Assembly: GCF_021648855.1 (NCBI RefSeq)
Contig: NZ_JAKJHX010000103.1
Location: 1-18,613 of the forward strand
Direction: 5' to 3'
Length of the DNA: 18,613 nt
Source: Tychonema litorale BBK16
GTDB lineage: Bacteria; Cyanobacteriota; Cyanobacteriia; Cyanobacteriales; Microcoleaceae
Below are positions 7,055-14,779 of this stretch, one piece after another; within the stretch, counting starts at the first letter, position 1, and the number at the start of each line of letters is the position of its first letter. The translations under genes were made by a program, and so were the position numbers. The notes beneath the pieces were generated by a model that ran no database searches, had not been told where the DNA came from, and saw only the letters and a program-made list of their open reading frames with translations.

Positions 7055-8280
7055 TGAGATCTACTGTCCAACAACGATCTGACTATACTTTTAAAGCTAA
7101 TCTTAGTCTTGGAAGACACGGATGGCTTCGTCTTACACCAGCATATGGCGTGAAGCTGGTTGAAAAACTTTTGTCTTCGTCTAATACCGAAGCGATTATT
7201 CTTGATCCTTTTTCTGGTACAGCTACAACAGGGCTTGTTGCTGCTGAACTAGGGTACAAAGCTTATTCATTTGACATCAACCCATTTCTGATTTGGCTTG
7301 GAAATGCTAAATACCGAAATTATGCTGAAGACTGTCTACTAGATATTCGTAAAAAAGCATCGCAGGCTTTGAAGGAGTATAAGAGTCAATTAGAGCAAGA
7401 TAACTGGACACCACAAATATTCAACATTGAGCGGTGGTGGTCTGGCTATACGCTCAATGTTCTTGCCGCCCTGCGAACCGCCTTAGTGGAGCAATTTGGA
7501 CAACCTGAAGAGAACGATGAATATAGTGTCGTTTGGATCGCCTTCTGTCGTTTGATAATCGAAACTTCATCGGCAGCTTTTAATCATATTTCGATGTCAT
7601 TTAATGACACTGTAACTCATCATGAGATTGAATATATTGAAGAACTTTTTTTGGACATACTTGATTTTGTACTTAGATCTGCCGAGAAGAATATTATGGG
7701 TAATGCTAGAGTCCTGAAGGTAGATTCTCGCAATATAATCAGTGTCGGCAATATCAAGATAAATAAGGTTATAACTTCGCCGCCTTATCCAAATCGAGTT
7801 AGTTATATTCGTGAACTTCGTCCTTATATGTATTGGACAAAATTTATAAATGAAGCCAAAGAAGCAGGTGAACTAGATTGGTTAGCTATTGGTGGAACTT
7901 GGGGAATTGCAACAAGTCGGCTCAATTCTTGGACGATACAAGAAGAAGATTTACCAGAAAGTATCTTCTCAACTGTAAACAATATAAGGATGTCTGACGG
8001 AAAAAATTCAAATCTTTTATCGATTTACGTCTTGAAATACTTTCATGATATGCACTTGCATTTGAGTTCAATCAGATCCATTTTAGAAGATGGAGCTGAA
8101 CTTCATTATATTGTTGGTAATTCAACTTTTTTTGGTAATATGGTTGATACGGCAGCCTTATTTTGTGATTCCATGAGAATTCTTGGGTACTCCAAAATTC
8201 ATTCTGAAATTGTCAGAAAACGGAACTGTAACAAGGCTTTGTATGAATACTGTGTTTCTGCAATCTGGTCTACAGGCTAA
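7051..8280 (+). CDS. Site-specific DNA methyltransferase (amino-MTase, SPPY type) of a type II R-M system
   Basis: 409 residues. LDPFSGTATTG (51-61) is motif I, which binds S-adenosylmethionine. SFDINP (73-78) is motif II and TSPPYPNRVSY (242-252) is catalytic motif IV. GRHGWLRLTPAY (21-32) before motif I fits motif X. The order X-I-II, then about 165 residues likely to include target recognition, then IV, points to an alpha-like permutation. SPPY, rather than DPPY, favours N4-cytosine methylation, but N6-adenine cannot be excluded. It protects host DNA from the cognate nuclease encoded immediately upstream. Its ATG at 7051 overlaps the nuclease stop, and ATG 7054 is an alternative start. It converges on tpsB across a palindromic intergenic region. 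Base composition is AT-rich, as for the nuclease. Confidence 0.9.
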   Translation: MMRSTVQQRSDYTFKANLSLGRHGWLRLTPAYGVKLVEKLLSSSNTEAIILDPFSGTATTGLVAAELGYKAYSFDINPFLIWLGNAKYRNYAEDCLLDIRKKASQALKEYKSQLEQDNWTPQIFNIERWWSGYTLNVLAALRTALVEQFGQPEENDEYSVVWIAFCRLIIETSSAAFNHISMSFNDTVTHHEIEYIEELFLDILDFVLRSAEKNIMGNARVLKVDSRNIISVGNIKINKVITSPPYPNRVSYIRELRPYMYWTKFINEAKEAGELDWLAIGGTWGIATSRLNSWTIQEEDLPESIFSTVNNIRMSDGKNSNLLSIYVLKYFHDMHLHLSSIRSILEDGAELHYIVGNSTFFGNMVDTAALFCDSMRILGYSKIHSEIVRKRNCNKALYEYCVSAIWSTG

Positions 8281-8310
8281 CCATCGCGTTGGAGCAGACG
8301 GTATCAAAGT

Positions 8311-8413
8311 TATAGCAGTTGCCAAGGCGATTAGGATATTTCGGTCACTGAGCGTAGTCGAAGTGGACATTTCGACTACGCTCAGTGACCAAAGCGACTT
8401 GGCGGTTGCTATA
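8311..8413. repeat. MITE-like palindrome with perfect 20-bp hairpin between converging genes
   Basis: Outer arms TATAGCAGTTGCCAAG (8311-8326) and CTTGGCGGTTGCTATA (8398-8413) pair at 13 of 16 positions. Inside them GGTCACTGAGCGTAGTCGAA (8343-8362) pairs perfectly with 8371-8390 around an 8-nt loop. It lies between the methyltransferase stop and the tpsB stop, where a bidirectional stem could act in termination, although no T-tract follows. A related string, CTGAGCGTAGTCAAAGGG, occurs at 18550-18567, so the core is a dispersed repeat. Confidence 0.75.
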
Positions 8414-8443
8414 CTTGTGAAAAGCAACAATTTTTTGCGGCGG

Positions 8444-8521
8444 CTCAACGCAACCCACAATTCAGAAAGCAAAATAATTAATCCGAAAATAGAGGCCTTT
8501 TTCTTGGAAAGTTCGATCGCC
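8444..8521 (-). repeat. Right copy of 78-bp direct repeat: genuine 3' end of tpsB
   Basis: Codons 618-636 and the stop of tpsB plus 18 bp of 3' flank, matching 6038-6115 in direct orientation at 76 of 78 positions. The repeats are spaced so that an exact deletion between them would remove 2406 bp, including the whole R-M pair and the palindrome. Confidence 0.92.
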
Positions 8522-10372
8522 CCCTCCGACATTAATCAAAGGAAAACCATAATCTAGGCGCGCATTAAACCGATCGCCCATTTGCCACAACAGCCCCACA
8601 CCAGCACCCAGAAGCTTGTCAGAATCAGGATTCGCTTTTTCCCCAGAATTGTTCCAGCCTACCCCCAAATCGATAAATGGAGCCACCTGCAACAATCCTT
8701 TGACTTGCGGTACACGCCAAATTGGGAAACGCACTTCCGCAGATGCGATCGCACCGCTATCAGTCAACAGCAAATCTTGGCGATATCCGCGCACACTTTG
8801 CACACCACCGATCCCGATTTGTTCGAGAGAAAGCAACGGGCGATCGGCTAATTGAACATCAGAACGTACAATCAGTAAGGTTTCTGGTGCTAACACTCGC
8901 ACATATTGGGCTTGTCCACGCCACGACAGAAAACTGCTATCTGGCCCGCTATTATTGCTAGTAGCGCCAAACAGATTAGTACCGATCGAGAATTGCGATC
9001 GCGCCGCGAACACTTGATTAGAACTACGCTGCACGTATTCTTGGAAAAAGCGCACAGCAGAAACACGGGTTTCACCGCGATCGTTTGCACCCGCCGACAG
9101 CGGAAATGGTTCACCAGAAAGGGATGTATTGCTTTCTTGCCGCGATAATATTAGTCCTAAAGCTAAATTGCGATCGGGCTTTTCGACGATCGGTTGGCGG
9201 TAACTTAATTCGTAAGTGCGCGATTTTCCCTCAATCCCAGCAGTATCAAAGGGTTCCTCAATAATACTCGTGCTCGCAGCACCCACCGCTAACCGAATTG
9301 TCCCGTTGCGAGGATTGACTGGAACTGTATAACTGCCGTTGATTTCATTGCTACCATCGGTGTTAGCGTAGGATACCTCCAACCCATCTCCCAAACCGAG
9401 CAAATTTGCTTGATTGATTCGCACGCCGCGCCGAAAACTGCCGACACTGGGCGATCGATTATTGTCCGTGAACACTTCGCCACTAAAGCTGTTTGCCTCT
9501 TTGACTCGGACTTCTAAACGACTGTTTTCGGGGCGGCTTCCAGCTTGCAATTCGGCGGAGATATTGCCAATTAAGGGGTTGAGTTGCAGTATTTGTAAGG
9601 CTTCCAGCAGCCGATCGCGATTCAATGGCTTTTTGGTAGCAATGGCTAAGCGCGATCGCAGATAACTTGAATTTAGCCGACGGTTGCCGGTAATGGAAAT
9701 TTCCTCTACTCCGCCTTCGATAATCTGAATTTTAACTACCGCCCCTTGTCTCGAAAAGCTTTGATTGGCGGGAATTACGGCACCGGAATTGATATATCCG
9801 GCTGCTACATATTTTTGAGTTACGGCTGCTTCCACTGCGATCAGTTCCGCAAAGGTGATTTCGCGTCCCAGGAAGGATTTAGTGATTTCAGCTAGTTCGC
9901 GATCGCTAAAAGCTGTGTTGCCCTCAAATTCAAAGCGATCGACCCGAATTGTACCCGGAATCTCTGGTCTAACTTCGCCTTCAGCGGGTGTTGGCTGGGT
10001 CGGTTGCAGGGGAGACGGTTCTGGGGTTTGTGGTGGCGTAGGAGCGGGTAATTCGGGTTCTCTGGGTTGAATTGGGTTGGGGAGTTGGCTGATCTCAATT
10101 CCGGTTACACCGGGATGATGTTGATTGTTGACTGTTGGCTGTTGACTGTTGGCTGTTGACTGTTGGAACAATACCGATGCTACCGGGTTTGATATGGGTT
10201 GGGAATTGCGATCGATTTCTGTGGGTGAGTTTTGGGGGTGGGGGATTTCTAAATTATCAATATTCGAGGTCGATTTTTCAACTGTAGTTGCAGTTGTCGG
10301 TGCAGGTTTTCCTAATAAGAAAAATCCAGATATGACTATAAATATAAATAGTTTGTGGGAGCGGTAAGTCAT
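8462..10372 (-). CDS. TpsB/ShlB-FhaC family two-partner-secretion outer-membrane transporter
   Basis: 636-residue Omp85-superfamily porin that exports TpsA proteins. Residues 1-29 are a signal peptide. Residues about 30-140 are a low-complexity Pro/Gln/Asn linker. Residues 142-219 form a first POTRA domain (IRVDRFEFEGNTAFSDRELA, then GAVVKIQIIEGGVEEI) and 220-293 a second (ISITGNRRLNSSYLRSRLAI). From about 295 it is beta-barrel: TDNNRSPSVGSFRRGVRINQ, the L6 loop motif VRGYR at 527-531, GAIASAEVRFP, and a C-terminal aromatic residue (INYFAF) as expected for outer-membrane insertion. It is complete. Its likely client is the exoprotein at 1-2809, same strand and downstream. The last 19 codons are duplicated at 6038-6115. 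The linker includes a 14-bp tandem repeat at 10127-10168. The start codon ATG 10372 has no strong Shine-Dalgarno. Confidence 0.95.
   Translation of the reverse strand: MTYRSHKLFIFIVISGFFLLGKPAPTTATTVEKSTSNIDNLEIPHPQNSPTEIDRNSQPISNPVASVLFQQSTANSQQPTVNNQHHPGVTGIEISQLPNPIQPREPELPAPTPPQTPEPSPLQPTQPTPAEGEVRPEIPGTIRVDRFEFEGNTAFSDRELAEITKSFLGREITFAELIAVEAAVTQKYVAAGYINSGAVIPANQSFSRQGAVVKIQIIEGGVEEISITGNRRLNSSYLRSRLAIATKKPLNRDRLLEALQILQLNPLIGNISAELQAGSRPENSRLEVRVKEANSFSGEVFTDNNRSPSVGSFRRGVRINQANLLGLGDGLEVSYANTDGSNEINGSYTVPVNPRNGTIRLAVGAASTSIIEEPFDTAGIEGKSRTYELSYRQPIVEKPDRNLALGLILSRQESNTSLSGEPFPLSAGANDRGETRVSAVRFFQEYVQRSSNQVFAARSQFSIGTNLFGATSNNSGPDSSFLSWRGQAQYVRVLAPETLLIVRSDVQLADRPLLSLEQIGIGGVQSVRGYRQDLLLTDSGAIASAEVRFPIWRVPQVKGLLQVAPFIDLGVGWNNSGEKANPDSDKLLGAGVGLLWQMGDRFNARLDYGFPLINVGGGDRTFQEKGLYFRINYFAF
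10127..10168. repeat. Three tandem 14-bp units inside tpsB linker
   Basis: GTTGACTGTTGGCT occurs at 10127-10140 and 10141-10154, with a 12/14 copy at 10155-10168. It resembles the short tandemly repeated (STRR-like) heptamer families of cyanobacteria. On the coding strand it gives STANSQQPTVNNQ. The unit is not a multiple of three. Confidence 0.9.
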
Positions 10373-10528
10373 GTTAGTTATATAATTGAATATTGAGATT
10401 AAACCGCGAAGACACGAAGAGCGCGAAGGAAGAAAGGAAGAAAGGAAGAAAGGAAGGAAGAAGTAAGTATATCTTCTTTCTTCGTGTCCTTCGCGTCTTC
10501 GCGGTTGATTGAATCTTACTTTATTTGA
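10373..10528. repeat. Intergenic palindrome with GGAAGAAA tandem units
   Basis: AACCGCGAAGAC at 10402-10413 pairs with GTCTTCGCGGTT at the other end (finishing at 10506), and the arms continue with CGCGAAGG and CCTTCGCG blocks, forming a long imperfect hairpin. Three perfect GGAAGAAA units lie at 10428-10451. The element sits between the start of tpsB and the 3' end of por, so it may end por transcription or lie in the tpsB leader. Confidence 0.75.
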
Positions 10529-11693
<1,165 letters not shown>

Positions 11694-12038
11694 TCACAGT
11701 AACAATGGCTCAATTTTGATTTGCACCTCCTCAATCACATCTTCAGATACAGACTCAACGAATCGAACACCGCGAGCTTTCCAGTCTAAACACTTGATTT
11801 GATCGGCAAGAATTACTCCTTGAACTTTCAATCCAGTCGGCAAGGGAACTTCAAAAGGATACCCTTTTTGCTGCTTTGTAATAGGCATAAATAAAGCCAA
11901 GGAACTTTTCTCATTGTAAGTACGAGGCGACAACACAAAAGCAGGTCTAAGTCCTTTTTGTTCGTGTCCCTTGGTTGGGTCAAAATCTAAATAAACGATA
12001 TCGCCTCGACTCGGAATGTAGGGATTTGATTGTGTCAC
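11694..12038 (-). CDS. mazF: MazF/PemK family endoribonuclease toxin
   Basis: 114 residues from GTG 12038. The core is IPSRGDIVYLDFDPTKGHEQ, RPAFVLSP, PITKQQKGYPFEVPLP and GVILADQIKCLDWKARGVRF, in the order of the SH3-like MazF barrel. RGDIVYLDFDP and the conserved Arg in LRPAFVLS line the RNA site in characterised members, which cleave single-stranded mRNA at short motifs. A TTG at 12041 is one codon earlier, but GTG is preferred: it gives a GTGA overlap with the mazE stop and has GGGGA about 8 bp upstream. The toxin follows the antitoxin, the usual order. The pair looks intact. Confidence 0.92.
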   Translation of the reverse strand: MTQSNPYIPSRGDIVYLDFDPTKGHEQKGLRPAFVLSPRTYNEKSSLALFMPITKQQKGYPFEVPLPTGLKVQGVILADQIKCLDWKARGVRFVESVSEDVIEEVQIKIEPLLL

Positions 12039-12277
12039 CAAATTTCATTCCCCACAGCAACTCCACTATCAATCTCGGTATGAAGATTCTCTGGGGTAAT
12101 CGCCTCAACTAACTCTTCAAGCGAATACCGCCGACGAATTATCGGCTCGATTGTCAGCCTACCATCTATCAATACAAGCTGTACTTCTGAACCTTCAACT
12201 AAGTTAATCTCTTTAGCTAAATGCTGTGGAATCCTAACAGCAAGACTGTTTCCCCACTTGGCGATTGTTCCAACCAT
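12035..12277 (-). CDS. mazE: MazE family antitoxin (AbrB-like)
   Basis: 80 residues. The N-terminal swapped-hairpin DNA-binding domain is clear: KWGNSLAVRIPQHLAKEINL, then EGSEVQLVLIDGRLTIEPI. The C-terminal tail (RRRYSLEELVEAITPENLHT, ending GNEIW) is the flexible acidic part that threads over the MazF dimer. The start ATG 12277 is supported by a strong AAGGAGG. MazE-MazF complexes normally repress their own promoter, which here must lie in the repeat-laden stretch at 12293-12652. Confidence 0.93.
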   Translation of the reverse strand: MVGTIAKWGNSLAVRIPQHLAKEINLVEGSEVQLVLIDGRLTIEPIIRRRYSLEELVEAITPENLHTEIDSGVAVGNEIW

Positions 12278-12285
12278 AGCCTAAT

Positions 12286-12292
12286 CCTCCTT
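12286..12292 (-). promoter_or_regulatory. Ribosome-binding site of mazE
   Basis: CCTCCTT on the plus strand (AAGGAGG on the coding strand) is a full Shine-Dalgarno 8 bp before the mazE ATG. It is one of the strongest in the window. Confidence 0.85.
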
Positions 12293-12300
12293 TTTCAAGG

Positions 12301-12617
12301 ATATACAGCACTTTTCAAGTATGTGAGATACATAGTTCTTGTAGGGACACGGCACTGCCCATTAGTGTCAACTTAACGTCAAACCCTGTCAGAGACTATT
12401 GTTTGACGACTAGGGCCAGATCCCCCCTAGCCCCCCTTAGGTCGGGGGGGACAAGAGTCTTCTCAAAGTCCCCCTTCTTAAGGGGGATTTAGGGGGATCT
12501 GGACTTAGGGAAAAACGAGATTTATCAAGGCTTTCAGGCTTAAGTTGACACCTATGGGCAGTGCCGTGTCCCTACGGGATATTGATAGTACCTATAAACC
12601 TGCAATCTGCTGTATAT
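12301..12617. repeat. Nested palindromic elements between rluA-like gene and mazE
   Basis: The gene-free stretch 12293-12652 is three layers of palindrome. The outermost is a perfect 10-bp inverted repeat, ATATACAGCA at 12301-12310 and TGCTGTATAT at 12608-12617. Inside is a MITE-like unit, 12341-12575 (235 bp). Its 36-bp terminal inverted repeats (12341-12376 and 12540-12575) match at 34 of 36 positions and begin GTAGGGACACGGCACTGCCC. Innermost, at 12416-12502, a palindrome with CCAGATCCCCC and GGGGGATCTGG ends carries a 38-bp block (12463-12500) found again in the neighbouring coding region at 13436-13473. No transposase is present. The stacking implies successive insertions upstream of mazE. 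Confidence 0.85.
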
Positions 12618-12652
12618 ACAGGGTGTTTACACTATGGTAAGTCATATTTCCC

Positions 12653-14659
12653 TCAAAATGGTGTTTCTGCTTTGAGGTGCAGTGTTTCTCCCAACTGTGG
12701 ATGCTGAAAGGAAAGCTCTCTGGCGTGTAAGTGTAGCCGATTCGCAACAGCGCAACATCCGTAAAGCCGATCGCCCAAAATCGGTATTCCCAATCCTCTC
12801 ACATCGGCTGCATGAACTCTCAATTGGTGGGTACGCCCTGTTAGTGGCAAAAATTCGATGCGATCGCAATTTCCCTCTCTTCCAATCACCTGAAACTCAG
12901 TTATACTAGGCTTTCCATACTCAAAGTTAACTGTTTGGTAAGGCCGATTTTTTGGATCGCCCCATAGTGGAAGTGCGATCGATCCATTTCTAATATCTAT
13001 CACACCGGAAAGTACCGCTTCATATACTTTTTGAATCTGTTTTTTCTCAAATTGTAAACTCAATTTTCTGTGAGTTTCTTTGTCCCGTGCTAATATCAAA
13101 ATCCCTGATGTCTCTAAATCTAGACGATGCACTGCATTTAAGTGCAAATCATCCGAATATAAGTTACGAAAACGACTTAAAACACTATCTTGATTTTCTA
13201 AATAACGACCAGGAACTGATAGTAATCCTGAAGGTTTATTGATGGCAATCAACCATCTATCTTCATAAATAATTGGTAGCATTTTGCTGGGTTTAGGAAC
13301 AGGCATCTTGCCTGTTCCACAAGAAGAATCATTGTTTGTGGGGTCGGCATCTTGGCTGCACTCCATCTCTTTCCCAGACTCTTCTGATTCATGAGAATGT
13401 AAGGCTGAAAATAAATGTTGGTTTTTGTCGAGTCTAGATCCCCCTAAATCCCCCTTAAGAAGGGGGACTTTGAAAGTATTTCTTGTCTCTCCCCGATTAA
13501 GGGAAACTTTGAGAGTATTTCTTGTCCCCCCCTTATTAAGGGGGGTTAGGGGGGATCTAGACTTCAAGACAAACAAGGGAGACTGTCGGTTTGGCCTTAA
13601 GTTTTCACTGTCACCAACGGGATATGCCTCGCAATCATTAACATCATTAGAAACCATCGAATTTTGAGCTAATCCTGATAGCAAAAATCCCATCAATGGC
13701 TGACACCGATCGCCACAAGCACCATAAAACTCTCCCTGAACTTTGTCCCCCGATGACGGGCCCCACCAAAACTCCGCCATTGCCAACGGTTTCAGGTTGT
13801 GTAATGCCGCACAGTGGAGCAATTTTGGTGCACAACAATCCCCGGTTCCTGTCGGTATCGAACCACTGGGCATCAATTGCTGGAGCGATCGCGAATTTCC
13901 CAAAAAATTAACCAAAGTATAAGCCTCGTGCATCTGCATCTGGAGTTGGCGAGAAAGTTCTTTTCGCCGTTGTTTCAGTTCACGCATCTGCTCATCCGCA
14001 ATATCAATCAATTGTTTGAGCGGTTGCAATTTCTCATCCCGATTTCGCTTAAAATGCCTGCGTTCAATTCCCTCTAATCTACTTGCTTGATTCAATTCTT
14101 CGAGAGCTATTTCCAGTGTTTTTCCTGCCAGAGTTCTGCACAATAAATCGCGTTGTTCATCTCGTTGCTGCTTGCAAGTTTTGTGCCGATCGCCCAAATC
14201 ACCCAATTCCAACTCAAACTCCCGCAAAAGCGCTTCATATTCCACACGCTGGGGCAGTTGTTTCAGCGCTATCAGTTCCTGTTTCATCGACTCCAATTCA
14301 GCCAAAGTGTGAGCTTCTGCCAAAGCCACGCGATCGCGTCCGGGAATCGGCTCTACCCAGCCTTCAACAGCGCTACAACCGTTCAAAAGCCCCGAAAATG
14401 CTTTGAGTACCATTTTTCCCCCGACCTGGGTTTCAACTAGCAATATGCCGTACATTTTGCCCTCGCGGGAATGACGCTCGTCCCCAGCCAGATGCTGCAT
14501 CAAACCACGGGCGATCGCCTCACACTCAAGAGTTCGAGGCAATCTCAGCAACTCACCGCTTTGAGGACAAAGACCTTGATAGCAATAATTGGTGCTAGAG
14601 GCGATCGAGTCCCATTTATTGGTATCGATAAAATCTAAAAGTGGGTGCAAAAATACCAT
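12653..14659 (-). CDS. Long RluA-family pseudouridine synthase with N-terminal extension and embedded repeat
   Basis: 668 residues from ATG 14659; the frame extends 24 codons further to 14731, but MVFLHPLLDFID is the natural N-terminus of this family. The N-terminal part includes NYCYQGLCPQSGELLRLPRT, a long coiled-coil (about 115-265) and GTGDCCAPKLLHCAALHNLK followed by PLAMAEFWWG. This is a cyanobacterial/bacterial extension of unknown role, probably RNA-related. The C-terminal catalytic domain starts at IIYEDRWLIAINKPSGLLSV. VHRLDLETSG carries catalytic Asp514, and GRTHQLRVHAA follows. It would isomerise uridine in rRNA or tRNA. Residues 366-410 (PLTPLNKGG through LLKGDLGGS) are encoded by a palindromic repeat at 13431-13563 lying between the two domains, in frame. 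The gene diverges from the TPR gene at 14780. Confidence 0.88.
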   Translation of the reverse strand: MVFLHPLLDFIDTNKWDSIASSTNYCYQGLCPQSGELLRLPRTLECEAIARGLMQHLAGDERHSREGKMYGILLVETQVGGKMVLKAFSGLLNGCSAVEGWVEPIPGRDRVALAEAHTLAELESMKQELIALKQLPQRVEYEALLREFELELGDLGDRHKTCKQQRDEQRDLLCRTLAGKTLEIALEELNQASRLEGIERRHFKRNRDEKLQPLKQLIDIADEQMRELKQRRKELSRQLQMQMHEAYTLVNFLGNSRSLQQLMPSGSIPTGTGDCCAPKLLHCAALHNLKPLAMAEFWWGPSSGDKVQGEFYGACGDRCQPLMGFLLSGLAQNSMVSNDVNDCEAYPVGDSENLRPNRQSPLFVLKSRSPLTPLNKGGTRNTLKVSLNRGETRNTFKVPLLKGDLGGSRLDKNQHLFSALHSHESEESGKEMECSQDADPTNNDSSCGTGKMPVPKPSKMLPIIYEDRWLIAINKPSGLLSVPGRYLENQDSVLSRFRNLYSDDLHLNAVHRLDLETSGILILARDKETHRKLSLQFEKKQIQKVYEAVLSGVIDIRNGSIALPLWGDPKNRPYQTVNFEYGKPSITEFQVIGREGNCDRIEFLPLTGRTHQLRVHAADVRGLGIPILGDRLYGCCAVANRLHLHARELSFQHPQLGETLHLKAETPF
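13431..13563. repeat. Palindromic repeat inserted in frame in the rluA-like gene
   Basis: The ends AGTCTAGATCCCCC (13431-13444) and GGGGGATCTAGACT (13550-13563) pair exactly, and over 26 bp the arms match at 23 positions. Inside, a segment with ACTTTGA(A/G)AGTATTTCTTGTC occurs twice. Positions 13436-13473 are the exact reverse complement of 12463-12500 in the nearby MITE. Read on the minus strand it adds about 44 residues without a stop or a frame change. Confidence 0.9.
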
Positions 14660-14779
14660 ACAAAGTTTAATTAAAAATATGTTAAATTTATCTCGTAACA
14701 GCAGACACTTAAGTACAACATAAGTTAACATTAAGACCGCAAAGCTTGTTGTCCTACAAAACCTTTATGTGCAAGGCCC
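14660..14779. promoter_or_regulatory. Divergent promoter region (RluA-family gene / TPR gene)
   Basis: 120 bp, AT-rich, between two divergent starts. It must contain promoters for both genes. TTTAACATATTTTTAATTAA on the minus strand is a candidate -10 region for the RluA-family gene, but I cannot fix exact boxes. Confidence 0.35.

Noticed and set aside
8158..8557. Overlapping open frames on both strands across the R-M / tpsB junction
   Set aside because: They run through the palindrome at 8311-8413 and the tpsB 3' end; their length comes from the symmetrical repeat, not from coding.
8582..10070. Plus-strand open frames inside tpsB
   Set aside because: Antisense to a gene whose POTRA and barrel motifs are continuous; the frames have no recognisable content.
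10127..10168. Possible CRISPR-like array
   Set aside because: Units are 14 bp, directly tandem, without spacers, and lie in the tpsB coding frame.
14660..14731. 24-codon N-terminal extension of the RluA-family protein
   Set aside because: AT-rich divergent promoter sequence; the family normally starts near HPLLDF, which matches ATG 14659.
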